Source of the DNA: Burkholderiales bacterium
Lineage (GTDB): Bacteria > Pseudomonadota > Gammaproteobacteria > Burkholderiales > Burkholderiaceae_C
Direction: 5' to 3'
DNA length: 64,000 nucleotides
Assembly (NCBI GenBank): GCA_016223165.1
Contig: JACRPO010000005.1
Span: 496,001 to 560,000 of the forward strand
Below, one piece after another: positions 8,034 to 18,416 of the stretch. Each line of letters begins with the position of its first letter. Positions within the stretch are counted from its first letter, which is position 1. The notes under the pieces were generated by a model. That model was not told where the DNA came from, ran no database searches, and saw nothing but the letters and a program-made list of their open reading frames with translations. The position numbers and the translations under genes are program-made.

Positions 8034-10040
8034 ATGGCCATGTCCGACGCCGCGCGCGCTCTCCCCGAACACGTCAGCGCCTTGCCTCCGGGCACGAGAC
8101 TGGGGGAGTTCGAAGTCCGCGGCCTGCTCGGTGTCGGCGGCTTCGGCATTGTGTACCTCGCCTTCGATCACGCGCTCGAGCGCGAGGTGGCGATCAAGGA
8201 GTACATGCCGGCCTCGATGGCCGGTCGCACCGAGACGCTGCACGTCTCGCTGCGCTCGCAGGGTGACGCCGAGGTGTTCGCGCTCGGCCTGCGTTCGTTC
8301 GTCAACGAGGCCAAGCTGCTGGCGCGCTTCGACCACCCCTCGTTGATCAAGGTGCACCGCTTCTGGGAGGCCAACGGCACGGCCTACATGGCGATGCCGG
8401 TGCTGCGCGGCAGCACGCTGAAGGACATCCGCCGCAGCACCGGCCGCGGGCCCGACGAAGCCTGGGTCCGCGCCATGCTGGCGCCGCTGCTCGGCGCGCT
8501 CGAGCAGTTGCACAACGAGGGCGTCTACCACCGCGACATCGCGCCCGACAACATCCACCTCGAGGGCGACGGCCGGCCGGTGCTGCTCGACTTCGGCGCC
8601 GCCCGTCGCGTCATCAGTGGCAAGACGCAGACGCTCACCGCCATCCTGAAGCCGGCCTACGCGCCCATCGAGCAATATGCCGAATCGGGGGCGGTCAAGC
8701 AGGGGCCCTGGACCGACATCTATGCGCTCGGCGCGACGCTGCACTACATGCTGCTCGGCCATCCGCCGGCCCCGGCCACGGCGCGCACCGTGGCCGACGA
8801 GGCGAGCGGGCTGATGCAGCAGACGCTGCCGGGCTGCTCGCCGCAGCTGCTGGCGGTGATCGACTGGATGCTCGCGCCGCGCCCGGCCGAACGGCCGCAG
8901 AGCGTGGCCGCGCTGCGCGCCGTGCTCGAGGGTCGCGCGCCGCTGCCGCAGAGGGCGGCGGCCGCGCCGCCTGCGGGCGCATGGGACAAGACCGCGATCT
9001 CGGCGCCGGCGGTGACGGTGCCGCTCGGCGAGATCGGGCACACCGATCTCGAGCTCGACATGAGCGCCGATCCTCCCGCCGTGCCGCGGCGCCCCGACAG
9101 CCGTGATGGCGAGCACACCCGCTCGCCGGCGCGTGGCCTCGCGCAGCGGGCCGAGTCGCTGCCGATGGCGGCGGACGATTCGCACCGCCTGCAGCCGCCG
9201 CCCTCGCGCGCGCGGCTGTTGCCGATGGCGTTGACGGGGTTGGTGCTGGCCGGCGTGCTGGGTTACGCCGGCTGGGCGCAGCTCGGGCCGGCCGACGGCG
9301 GGGTGGCACCGCCGGGCGCAGCGGCTGCTGCGGGGCCGGGCCCGACGACGGCGCCCGCCGCCGTGCCTCCCGCGACGGCCACGGCGCCAGCGAACACGAC
9401 CGGTGCGACCGGCACGACCTCGAGTGCCGGGGCGCCGCCTGCGGTCATGCCCACTGCGACTTCCGGCCCGGCCGATGCTGGCGCGGCGGCGGCGCCTGGC
9501 ACGCCGACGCCCCGCGCAGGCGCCGTTCCCGGCGCGCCGCCCGTTCCGACGGCGCTGCCGGCCACGCCTGCACCCCGGGCCGGGCGCGCCAGCGACGCCG
9601 GCTCTCGAACCGGCGCCGGCGCGCGCGCCGCACCGTCGAGCCCGCTCGAGCGCTCCGGCCCGCAGGCACCCGTTGGCCCGCGCGGCACCGGTGCCACCCC
9701 TTCCAACGCGCAGGGCGCGAGCCCCTCGGCGCAAGGCGCGACGAATGCGCCCGGCCCGGCCGGCACCGGCACGGCCCCGCCGGCCGCGACAGCGCCGGTA
9801 GCGCCGGCCGCTGCGCCACCCACCGCGACGGCGCCGCGCGTGGGCACGCCGCCGTCACCCGCGCCCAGCGCCGCCGAGCCTGCGGCCGGCGCCACGCCCG
9901 AGGGGCTGTGCAGCGGGCGCAATCCCTTGTCGCACTTCGTCTGCATGGAACGCGAATGCCTGCGCTCGCGGTTCAGGAACCACGCCGAGTGCCTGGCCTG
10001 GCGCCAGCAGGCGCGGCCCCGTGATGCCGCCGGGAACTGA
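8034..10040 (+). CDS. Membrane-anchored Ser/Thr protein kinase with Ala/Pro-rich extracytoplasmic part
   Basis: 668 residues. A Hanks-type kinase domain fills about 20-310: glycine loop 33-38, VAIK Lys55, C-helix Glu92, HRD with Asp168, Asn173 and DFG 186-188. In the catalytic loop the usual Lys after HRD-x is Ala (HRDIAPDN). After a linker comes one membrane span at about 394-415, then some 200 residues of Ala/Pro/Thr-rich low complexity, and a short tail with four Cys (about 620-660). Topology: kinase inside, tail in the periplasm. The target is unknown; no phosphatase or FHA gene is adjacent. Two in-frame ATGs (8034, 8040) compete. The end overlaps the acyl-CoA ligase gene by 20 nt. Confidence 0.88.
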   Translation: MAMSDAARALPEHVSALPPGTRLGEFEVRGLLGVGGFGIVYLAFDHALEREVAIKEYMPASMAGRTETLHVSLRSQGDAEVFALGLRSFVNEAKLLARFDHPSLIKVHRFWEANGTAYMAMPVLRGSTLKDIRRSTGRGPDEAWVRAMLAPLLGALEQLHNEGVYHRDIAPDNIHLEGDGRPVLLDFGAARRVISGKTQTLTAILKPAYAPIEQYAESGAVKQGPWTDIYALGATLHYMLLGHPPAPATARTVADEASGLMQQTLPGCSPQLLAVIDWMLAPRPAERPQSVAALRAVLEGRAPLPQRAAAAPPAGAWDKTAISAPAVTVPLGEIGHTDLELDMSADPPAVPRRPDSRDGEHTRSPARGLAQRAESLPMAADDSHRLQPPPSRARLLPMALTGLVLAGVLGYAGWAQLGPADGGVAPPGAAAAAGPGPTTAPAAVPPATATAPANTTGATGTTSSAGAPPAVMPTATSGPADAGAAAAPGTPTPRAGAVPGAPPVPTALPATPAPRAGRASDAGSRTGAGARAAPSSPLERSGPQAPVGPRGTGATPSNAQGASPSAQGATNAPGPAGTGTAPPAATAPVAPAAAPPTATAPRVGTPPSPAPSAAEPAAGATPEGLCSGRNPLSHFVCMERECLRSRFRNHAECLAWRQQARPRDAAGN

Positions 10041-11787
10041 GGCGCAGGCCCCGGCGCCGCCGGCGGGGCAGGAGGCAGGCCAGGCCGGGGAGGCAGGGCC
10101 GCCCCGGCAGCCGCGGCACGCCGCCATCTGGCCCAGGCGCCTGCCGCGCCGGCTGACGATCCCCGAGACCTCGCTGTGGTTCAACCTCGAGGTCAGCGCG
10201 CGCCGCTACCCCGGCAAGGCCGCCTACGTCTTCTTCGGGCGCGTGCTCACGTTCGGCGAGTTGCACGCCCAGGCCGAGGCGCTCGCCGGCTGGCTGCAGG
10301 CGCGGGGCCTGGCGCGCGGCGATCGCGTGCTGCTGTTCCTGCAGAACTGCCCGCAGTTCGTCATCGCCTTCTACGCCGTGCAGCGCGCCGACGCGGTGGT
10401 CGTGCCGGTCAACCCGATGAACCGCGCCGACGAGTTCGGCCACTACATCACCGACCCCGAGGCACGCTTCGCGATCACGAGCGTCGACCTCGCCGGCATC
10501 GTCGCCGAAGCCAACGCGCGTCTGCCCGAGAGCGCGCAGCTGCGGCACATCGTCGCCAGCCGCCTTTGCGAGGCGATGCCCGAGGTGCTCGACGAGGCCG
10601 AGCGGCCGGCGCCGGCGATCTTCGACTGGCTGCACGCCGACCCGCCGTTGCCCGCGCTTTGCACGCGCTGGGTCGATGCGCTGGCCGCCGGAGAACGCCC
10701 CGCCGGGCCGCCGCTCGCCGGGCCCGACGACCTCGCGCTGCTGCCCTACACCTCGGGCACGACGGGGCTGCCCAAGGGGTGCATGCACACGCACCGCACG
10801 CTGATGGCCAACGTCGTCGGCGGCGGGCCGTGGGGCTTCGGCACGGCCGAGTCGGTGTCGCTCGCGGTGGTGCCGATGTTCCACATCACCGGCATGATGT
10901 ACAGCGTGCTCGCCTGCATCTACCAGGGCAGCACCTCGGTGCTGATGCCGCGCTGGGACCGCGAGCTCGCCGGCCGCCTGATCTCGCGCCACCGCGTCAC
11001 GCACTGGACCTGCATCCCGACGATGGTCATCGACCTCTTCGGCAGCCCCAATGTCAAGAGCTTCGTTCTCTCCAGCCTGCGCTACATGAGCGGCGGCGGC
11101 GCGGCGATGCCGCATGCGGTGGCCGAGCGCCTGCGCGACGAGTTCGGCCTCACGTTCGCCGAGGGCTACGGCCTCACCGAGACGGCCGCGCCCAGCCACG
11201 CCAACCCACCCGAGCGTGCCAAGCTGCAGTGCCTGGGCATCCCGATCTTCGGCGTCGACAGCCGCATCGTCGACCCCGACACGCTGGCCGAGCTGCCACC
11301 GGGCGAAGCGGGCGAGATCGTCACGCACGGGCCGATGGTCTTCAAGGGCTACTGGCGCCATCCCGAGGCGACGAAGGCGGCGTTCATCGAGATCGACGGC
11401 AAACCCTTCTTCCGCACCGGCGACCTCGGCCGCATGGACGACGAAGGCTACTTCTTCATGACCGACCGCCTCAAGCGCATGATCAACGCGAGCGGCTTCA
11501 AGGTCTGGCCGAGCGAGGTGGAGCTGCTGCTCTTCAAGTGCCCGTGGGTGCAGGAGGCCTGCGTGATCTCCGCCAAGGACCCCTATCGCGGCGAGACCGT
11601 GAAGGCGGTGATCGTCGTGCGCGCCGACTCGGTGGGCAAGGTGCGCCCCGAGGACCTCGTCGCCTGGGCGCGTGAGCACATGGCCGCCTACAAGGTGCCG
11701 CGCGTCGTCGAATTCATGGATGCGCTGCCCAAGAGCGGCAGCGGCAAGGTGATGTGGCGGCTGCTGCAGGAGCGCGAAGGCGCCTGA
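10021..11787 (+). CDS. AMP-forming acyl-CoA ligase (fatty or aromatic acid)
   Basis: 588 residues of the ANL superfamily: P-loop YTSGTTGLPKG at about 243-253, the GYGLTE adenylate motif, the FFRTGDLG motif and the C-terminal KRMINASGFKVWPSEVE hinge plus GSGKVMWR with the catalytic Lys. It activates a carboxylic acid to acyl-AMP and then acyl-CoA. Sequence alone does not separate medium/long-chain fatty acids from aryl acids. The first about 40 residues are a Pro/Ala-rich extension. GTG at 10021 and ATG at 10024 are both possible starts. It overlaps the kinase gene by 20 nt, so the two are probably cotranscribed, although no functional link is obvious. Confidence 0.85.
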   Translation: MMPPGTEAQAPAPPAGQEAGQAGEAGPPRQPRHAAIWPRRLPRRLTIPETSLWFNLEVSARRYPGKAAYVFFGRVLTFGELHAQAEALAGWLQARGLARGDRVLLFLQNCPQFVIAFYAVQRADAVVVPVNPMNRADEFGHYITDPEARFAITSVDLAGIVAEANARLPESAQLRHIVASRLCEAMPEVLDEAERPAPAIFDWLHADPPLPALCTRWVDALAAGERPAGPPLAGPDDLALLPYTSGTTGLPKGCMHTHRTLMANVVGGGPWGFGTAESVSLAVVPMFHITGMMYSVLACIYQGSTSVLMPRWDRELAGRLISRHRVTHWTCIPTMVIDLFGSPNVKSFVLSSLRYMSGGGAAMPHAVAERLRDEFGLTFAEGYGLTETAAPSHANPPERAKLQCLGIPIFGVDSRIVDPDTLAELPPGEAGEIVTHGPMVFKGYWRHPEATKAAFIEIDGKPFFRTGDLGRMDDEGYFFMTDRLKRMINASGFKVWPSEVELLLFKCPWVQEACVISAKDPYRGETVKAVIVVRADSVGKVRPEDLVAWAREHMAAYKVPRVVEFMDALPKSGSGKVMWRLLQEREGA

Positions 11788-11788
11788 G

Positions 11789-11813
11789 GCGCACGGCAGG
11801 AAGCTGCGTGCGC
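11789..11813. terminator. Hairpin between convergent genes
   Basis: A 7-bp perfect stem (GCGCACG at 11789-11795, CGTGCGC at 11807-11813) with an 11-base loop lies in the 36-bp gap between the convergent ligase and exonuclease genes. There is no T-run, so intrinsic termination is only a possibility. Confidence 0.35.
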
Positions 11814-11823
11814 GGCCTGCGCC

Positions 11824-12339
11824 TCAGCGCATGCGGCGGCCCGGCCGCTGATCGAGCGCCTGCAGCGCCCGCTGCAGGGCCCGGGCGTCATTGCTGGCGC
11901 GGTGGCGGGTCACGGCGAGCTCGGTGAAGGCGGCCTTGTGCACCTCGTCGAGCTGGCCGAGCAGCGTCTCGCCGAAGAGGCTGGCGGCCGGCTCGAGCTT
12001 GAAGTGGCGCGGCAGCTCCGCTTCCTCGAAGAGGCGCGAGATCCACGCGTAGTCGTGCCCCCAGGCATCGGAATAGACCATCTCGCCGCCGAGCTCGGCG
12101 TTCAGCCGCCGCGCCACCTCGACCGGCTCGCGCCCATACTGATGCAGCGTCTCGCGGGTGATGCCGTGCACGCGCTCGGCGCCTTCGTCCCAGTGCGTCC
12201 AGTGCGGCGGCGGGCGCACGAGCAGGCAACCGGTGCGGCCATCGGCGAGCGCCCAGCCGACCTCGATCGGATAGCTCTGGCGGCCGAAGCCCGAGGCCTC
12301 GATGTCGATGACGCAGTGCAGCCTGCCGGGGTCGGTCAT
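11824..12339 (-). CDS. 3'-5' exonuclease, DEDDh family
   Basis: 171 residues from ATG 12339. The acidic ligands of the DEDDh fold are visible: Asp12 and Glu14 in IDIEAS, Asp91 or Asp96 in SDAWGHD, and the HxxxxD pair His146/Asp151 in HRASND. It is about the size of RNase T or DnaQ-like stand-alone exonucleases but is not a close match to either, so substrate (RNA or DNA 3' ends) is open. The frame is open further upstream, but residues before MTDPG do not look like protein of this family and would overlap the divergent oxidoreductase gene. Only 46 bp separate the two starts. Confidence 0.75.
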   Translation of the reverse strand: MTDPGRLHCVIDIEASGFGRQSYPIEVGWALADGRTGCLLVRPPPHWTHWDEGAERVHGITRETLHQYGREPVEVARRLNAELGGEMVYSDAWGHDYAWISRLFEEAELPRHFKLEPAASLFGETLLGQLDEVHKAAFTELAVTRHRASNDARALQRALQALDQRPGRRMR

Positions 12340-12385
12340 GTGCCGCGTATTCTGTGCGAGCGAGCGCCATGGAACACTCGGGGTC

Positions 12386-13564
12386 ATGACGGAGTCGTTC
12401 GATGTCGTGATCGTCGGCGGCGCGGTAATCGGCAGCGCCGCCGCGTTCTTTCTCGCCGAGGCCCTGCCGCGCAGCGCGCGAGTCCTCGTGCTGGAGGCCG
12501 ACACTGGTTACGCGCACTGCGCGACGACGCGCTCGCTGGCGTCGATCCGGCACCAGTTCAGCACGCCCGAGAACGTGCGGATGTCGATGTTCGGCACCGA
12601 GTTCCTGCGCCACGCCGGTGCGCGGCTCGAGGTGAATGGCGAGGCGCCGCTCATCGGCTTCGTCGAGGCGGGCTACCTCTTCCTCGCCACCGCGGCGGGT
12701 TGGGCGACGCTGCAGTGCAACCACGCCGTGCAGCGTGCCGAGGGCGCGCAGGTGGCCTTGCTCGGCGGCGAGGCGCTGGCCGCGCGTTTCCCCTGGCTCG
12801 CCACCGGCGACCTCGCCGGCGGTTCGCTCGGCCTGGCCGGCGAGGGCTGGCTCGACGCGCATGGCCTGATGCATGGCTTGCAGCGCAAGGCACGTTCGCT
12901 CGGCGTGCAGGTCCGTGCCGGCCGGGTGGAGGCACTGCTGCGCGAAGGCTCGCGCATCGGCGCGGTACGGCTGGCCGACGGCAGCACCATCGGCTGCGGC
13001 ACCGTGATCAATGCCGCCGGCACCGGCGCCGCGGCGCTGGCGCGCACGGCCGGCATCGAGTTGCCCGTGCAGGCCCGCAAGCGCTGCGTCTTCCACTTCC
13101 GCAGCCCCGAGGCGGCCCCGGGCTGCCCGCTCGTCATCGACCCTTGCGGCCTGTACTTCCGGCCCGAGGGCGCGGGCTTCCTGTGCGGCATGGCGCCGCC
13201 CGAAGACGAGGACCCCGAGTGCAGCGACTTCGACGTGCCGCCCGGCTGGTTCGAAGACCGCCTGTGGCCGCTGCTGGCGCAGCGCGTGCCGGGGTTCGAG
13301 GCGGCGCGGCCGCTCTCGTCCTGGGCCGGGCACTACGACGTCAATGTGTTCGACCACAACGTGATCCTCGGCGCGCATCCGCAGATCGACAACCTGCTCT
13401 TCGCCAACGGCTTCAGCGGCCACGGCCTGCAGCAGTCGCCCGCGATCGGGCGGGCGCTGATGGAACTGGTGCTGCATGGCGGGTTCCGCAGCCTCGACCT
13501 CGGCGCGCTCGGATGGCAGCGCGTGCTGCAGAACCGCCCGCTGCGTGAAGTGAACGTGGTCTGA
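12386..13564 (+). CDS. FAD-dependent oxidoreductase, DAO (D-amino-acid oxidase/GlpO-like) family
   Basis: 392 residues. An N-terminal FAD-binding Rossmann segment (VVIVGGAVIGSAAA, about 6-20) and an EADTGYAHCATTRS segment typical of DAO enzymes are followed by a C-terminal FANGFSGHGLQQSPAIG motif that closes the FAD site. It probably oxidises a secondary or tertiary amine or an amino acid; similar proteins are often labelled sarcosine-oxidase-like, but there is no cofactor-linking evidence here. ATG 12386 was chosen over the in-frame 12302 because the Rossmann strand normally begins within about ten residues of the start and because the longer form overlaps the divergent exonuclease. Confidence 0.82.
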   Translation: MTESFDVVIVGGAVIGSAAAFFLAEALPRSARVLVLEADTGYAHCATTRSLASIRHQFSTPENVRMSMFGTEFLRHAGARLEVNGEAPLIGFVEAGYLFLATAAGWATLQCNHAVQRAEGAQVALLGGEALAARFPWLATGDLAGGSLGLAGEGWLDAHGLMHGLQRKARSLGVQVRAGRVEALLREGSRIGAVRLADGSTIGCGTVINAAGTGAAALARTAGIELPVQARKRCVFHFRSPEAAPGCPLVIDPCGLYFRPEGAGFLCGMAPPEDEDPECSDFDVPPGWFEDRLWPLLAQRVPGFEAARPLSSWAGHYDVNVFDHNVILGAHPQIDNLLFANGFSGHGLQQSPAIGRALMELVLHGGFRSLDLGALGWQRVLQNRPLREVNVV

Positions 13565-13624
13565 GAAAGCGCCGCTGCACGAACGGTTACCGGGTGCCCG
13601 GACCGCGCGCGTAGAACCGCGGCC

Positions 13625-15757
13625 ATGGATGAAATCGTGCAGACGCAGGCGGACGGCGCCGAAGACGGCCAGCGACGAGACAGCGACGCGCCAGCGGACC
13701 CACGCGCCGAGCAGCTGGCGAGGACACGCCGCCTCTTCCTCGCGCACGTGAGTGCCACGATCGGCGCCACGGCCGTCGCCGCCTGCGGCGGCGGCAGCGA
13801 CGCAGCGCCGACCCCGGCACCGACGCCCGCGCCCGCGAGCCCGACACCGTCGCCCGGGCCCACGCCCACGCCCGCGCCGGCGCCGGCACCGCCCGGACCG
13901 ACGCCTGCCCCCACACCGACGCCTGCCCCGTCCCCCGGGCCGACTCCTGCGCCCACGCCCGCACCGACACCGGGCCCGACACCCGCGCCCACGCCCGCGC
14001 CGACACCGGGACCTACTCCATCGCCCACACCGGCGCCGACGCCCGCACCCACGCCTGCACCCACGCCTGCGCCGGTGGGTTCCCTGGCAGGGCTGGACTG
14101 GCGATTCGAACGTGCCACGCCGGAGCAGATCGGCCTGTACCTGCCCACCACCCGCGCCTTCTCCTATGCCACGACGGTGGCCGTTCGTTTCCGCCGCAAC
14201 GGCGACACGGCGTGGAGCCAGGCGCATCCGCTGCTGCGCATCCGCCCGGACTACAGCATCGCCGGCCCCGTGCCCGTGGTCGACGCGTTCGCAGGCAGCA
14301 TCTTCGACCTGCTGCCCGCAACGGCCTACAACATCGAACTCACCGTCAGCGAGCCGGGCCAGCCGGCGCAAGTGGCGAGCCAGAGTTTCTCGACGCGCGC
14401 GCTGCCGGCCTCGCCCGGTTCGGCCAACAAGACCGCGACCCCGGCCAACGTCGCGGCGCAGCTGGCGGCACTGAACCCGGGTGACGTGCTGCAACTGGCC
14501 GAGGGCCAGTACAACAACCTCAACCTCTTCCTCTCGCGCGCGGGCACGGTGGCCAGCCCCATCGTCATCCGCGGCGCCAGCCAGGCGGGCGTGGTCATCC
14601 GCGACAACGACACCTGCCTGCAGATCCGCAACGCCTCGCACGTGGTGGTCGAGAACCTCACGCTGCAGGGGTCGGGCGTCAACTCGGGCACGGCCGCGTC
14701 GTCGCGCGGCGTGCTCTTCCACGACGGCAACGCCGGCCAGACCAACGTCACCTTCCGCAACCTCGTGATCGCCGGCGTCGACATGGGCATCGTCGCCTAC
14801 GACACGATCAACGGCGCGCTGGTCTACCACTGCCGCCTCACCGGCAACAACCCGTGGACGCAGGCCGAGATCGAGACCAACGCGACATGGAACGACGACG
14901 GCATCCGGCTGCCGGGCGAGGGCAATTGCGCCTGGAACAACACGCTCGAAGGCTTCGGTGACTGCTTCGCCGTCACGGCGGGCGTGCTCTCCGCCGCCGT
15001 GCACTACTGGCGCAACCTGGTCAGGATGACCGGTGACGACGCCTTCGAAGCCGACTACGGCACGCGCAACCTGAGCTTCTACGACAACCACGTCAGCAAC
15101 TGCGGCACGCTGATGTCGGTCGACCCGGTGTACGGCGGGCCGCTGTACTGCTTCCGCAACGTCGCCATCAACACGATGCGCGGGCCGTACAAGCTGAACA
15201 ACACCAACAGCGGCTTCATGATCTACAACAACACCGTCGTGCGCACCGAGGGCCGCACGAACTGGGGTTGGGTGCAGAACAACGACGGCGTGCTGCGCAG
15301 CTACAGCTACCGCAACAACATCGTCGTCTACCGCGGCACGAGCGGCCAGACGCTGGCCTTCGAGGCCGAGGGCAACAGCCCCATCGACTTCACGCACAAC
15401 GCCTGGTACCCGAACGGGCAGGTGTGGTGGACGACCTCGGGCGCCAGCTACGGCAGCATCTCGCAAGCCATCGCGGGCGCCGGGCAGGCGGCGACGTCGC
15501 CGCTCTTCGGCAGCTCGACACGCCGCCACCAGTTCGACGTGCTGACGACGAGCGACCCCTTCGCGCCGTCGGTCACGCTCGGGCCCAGCCATCTCACGCG
15601 TGTCGCCGCGGCACAGGTGCCGGCGCTCGCCGCCGGCGCGGCGATGCGCAATGCCGGCGTGGCCATCGCGAACATCACCGACGGATTCAGCGGCGCCGCG
15701 CCGGACATGGGCGCCATCATCGGCGGCCGGCCGGCGGTGTCGTACGGGGCGCCGTAG
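13625..15757 (+). CDS. Secreted lipoprotein with right-handed beta-helix domain
   Basis: 710 residues. Residues about 30-60 form an unusual export signal: a twin-Arg RRLFL, a hydrophobic stretch and VAAC followed by GGGSD, which reads as a lipobox. A Thr-Pro-Ala-rich linker of about 90 residues (roughly 60-150) leads to an N-terminal all-beta region and then a parallel beta-helix domain with many Asn-rich turns (for example [15 protein letters not shown]). Such domains occur in polysaccharide lyases and surface adhesins; no catalytic set can be assigned. Expected location: outer-membrane anchored, facing out or into the periplasm. TAGAAC lies 7 nt before the ATG with no ribosome-binding site, so the mRNA may be nearly leaderless. 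Confidence 0.75.
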   Translation: MDEIVQTQADGAEDGQRRDSDAPADPRAEQLARTRRLFLAHVSATIGATAVAACGGGSDAAPTPAPTPAPASPTPSPGPTPTPAPAPAPPGPTPAPTPTPAPSPGPTPAPTPAPTPGPTPAPTPAPTPGPTPSPTPAPTPAPTPAPTPAPVGSLAGLDWRFERATPEQIGLYLPTTRAFSYATTVAVRFRRNGDTAWSQAHPLLRIRPDYSIAGPVPVVDAFAGSIFDLLPATAYNIELTVSEPGQPAQVASQSFSTRALPASPGSANKTATPANVAAQLAALNPGDVLQLAEGQYNNLNLFLSRAGTVASPIVIRGASQAGVVIRDNDTCLQIRNASHVVVENLTLQGSGVNSGTAASSRGVLFHDGNAGQTNVTFRNLVIAGVDMGIVAYDTINGALVYHCRLTGNNPWTQAEIETNATWNDDGIRLPGEGNCAWNNTLEGFGDCFAVTAGVLSAAVHYWRNLVRMTGDDAFEADYGTRNLSFYDNHVSNCGTLMSVDPVYGGPLYCFRNVAINTMRGPYKLNNTNSGFMIYNNTVVRTEGRTNWGWVQNNDGVLRSYSYRNNIVVYRGTSGQTLAFEAEGNSPIDFTHNAWYPNGQVWWTTSGASYGSISQAIAGAGQAATSPLFGSSTRRHQFDVLTTSDPFAPSVTLGPSHLTRVAAAQVPALAAGAAMRNAGVAIANITDGFSGAAPDMGAIIGGRPAVSYGAP
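13802..14075. repeat. Pro-Thr-Ala codon repeats (low complexity)
   Basis: About 270 bp of degenerate six-base units (ccgacg/cccgcg/cccaca types) encode mixed Pro-Thr and Pro-Ala dipeptides in the beta-helix lipoprotein. Repeats of this kind act as rigid spacers between a membrane anchor and a surface domain, and their length can vary between strains. Confidence 0.85.
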
Positions 15758-15798
15758 CGCCACGCGCCCGGGCGGCCCTAGATGCCCATCGCCGTGCC

Positions 15799-16578
15799 CT
15801 AGATGAGGCCGGTGTAGGCGCCGCCGTCGAGCTGCAGGTTCTGGCCCGTCATGAAGCCGGAATGGGCGGCGCACAGGAAGGCGCACGCGGCGCCGAATTC
15901 CTCCGGCCTGCCCAGGCGCCGCGCGGGCAGCGCGTCGGCCAGTTGCTGGCGCGCCTGCTCGCGCGAGATGCCGTGCTCGGCCATCAGGCGCCGGGCCATG
16001 AACTCCTGGCGCGCGGTGTCGAAGCGCTCGGGCAGCAGGTTGTTGATGGTCACGTTGTCGACCACGGCGTCGCGCGCCAGCGCCTTGCTCACCGCGGTGA
16101 GGCCGGCGCATGCGGCCGTCGACAGGCCGAGCGCGCCACGCGGTGTCTTCACGGTGGCCGAGGTGATGTTGACGATGCGCCCGAAGCGCCGCGCGCGCAT
16201 GCCCGGGAGCACGCCGCGGATCATCATGACGCCGGCGATGAGGTTGGATTCCAGCGCCGACATCCAGGCCGCGTGATCCCAGTCGCCCAGCTGGCCCGGC
16301 GGCGGGCCGGCGTTGTTGTTGACGAGGATGTCGGGCGTGGCGCAGGCCGAGAGCAGCGCCTCGCGCCCGGGTTCGGTGTTGATGTCGGCCTGCACGGTGT
16401 GCACGACGCCGTTGGTGGCGCGGCGGATCTGCTCGGCGGCGCTGGCCAGGCGGGCAGCGTTGCGGCCGTTGATCCAGACTTCACAGCCTTCATTGGCCAG
16501 CGCCTGGGCGCATGCGAAACCGAGCCCCTGGGTCGAGGCGCAGACGATGGCCTTGCGGCCGTTGATGCCCAGATCCAT
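15799..16578 (-). CDS. SDR-family protein lacking the canonical Tyr/Lys pair
   Basis: 259 residues. A Rossmann-type N-terminus (ASTQGLG, 14-20), NNNAG at 87-91 and the catalytic-type Ser140 (NITSAT) identify a short-chain dehydrogenase/reductase of FabG-like length. The YxxxK motif is not present: the aligned segment GLSTAACAGLTAVSKAL has Ser153 and Cys157 where Tyr and Lys are expected. A subgroup of SDRs annotated as 3-oxoacyl reductases is known to deviate here; whether it reduces anything is uncertain. Start ATG 16578 has GGGGAGG about ten bases upstream; the longer open frame upstream is not SDR-like. It diverges from the aminopeptidase gene and is probably a single-gene unit. Confidence 0.82.
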   Translation of the reverse strand: MDLGINGRKAIVCASTQGLGFACAQALANEGCEVWINGRNAARLASAAEQIRRATNGVVHTVQADINTEPGREALLSACATPDILVNNNAGPPPGQLGDWDHAAWMSALESNLIAGVMMIRGVLPGMRARRFGRIVNITSATVKTPRGALGLSTAACAGLTAVSKALARDAVVDNVTINNLLPERFDTARQEFMARRLMAEHGISREQARQQLADALPARRLGRPEEFGAACAFLCAAHSGFMTGQNLQLDGGAYTGLI

Positions 16579-16799
16579 GCCCGATGCGCCTCCCCGCGCC
16601 CGCCTTCGATCGAACGATGATGCCTGCGAACCGCCGGCAAGGACGGCTCGCGCTCTCACCGCGGTGAAGCATTGCACGGTGCACGAACGCCGTGACCAGG
16701 CGGAAGTCGGTCGATGCGGGACGATCGTTCGCCGGCCGACGGCCCGGCCTGGACGCGGGTGTGTGGCACGATGCCGGCAGGTCGCTGCAACCACACCTC

Positions 16800-18182
<1,383 letters not shown>

Positions 18183-18367
18183 GCTCGGGCCCGGCGCGGT
18201 CGCGGCGCTGGCCGAGGCGCGCCGGAGAAGCACCGTCGCTCGGGCCCTGTTCGGGCCTTCGCGACGTGCCGGCGCTGGCACAGTCCCTGGCGACGACAGG
18301 CGAGAACCGACCGCACAACTGGGCGGAGTACCGGAACCCGTGCCCGGCGCCTGCTCGCTCACCCCTT

Positions 18368-18390
18368 GCGGACTTCCGTCCGCTTCTTCC
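18368..18390 (+). terminator. Probable intrinsic terminator after the M17 peptidase gene
   Basis: A perfect 6-bp GC stem (GCGGAC, loop TTCC, GTCCGC at 18368-18383) is followed by TTCTTCC. It lies in the 234-bp gap between the convergent peptidase and anti-sigma-like genes and is oriented to stop the plus-strand transcript. The rest of that gap holds nothing recognised. Confidence 0.5.
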
Positions 18391-18416
18391 TCCCGGTTCT
18401 CCCCCGCCTCGACGCC

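Noticed and set aside
11888..16111. Open frame of more than 1400 codons on the minus strand
   Set aside because: It is antisense to clear genes (oxidoreductase, beta-helix protein) and to part of the exonuclease frame. The translation is Arg/His/Gly-rich without family features, as expected from codon bias in high-GC DNA.
16765..16778. Sigma54-like GG-N10-GC (TGGCACGATGCCGGCA) before the M17 peptidase gene
   Set aside because: The -12 block is poor (CGGCA), no enhancer-binding regulator is near and such matches are frequent by chance at this GC content.
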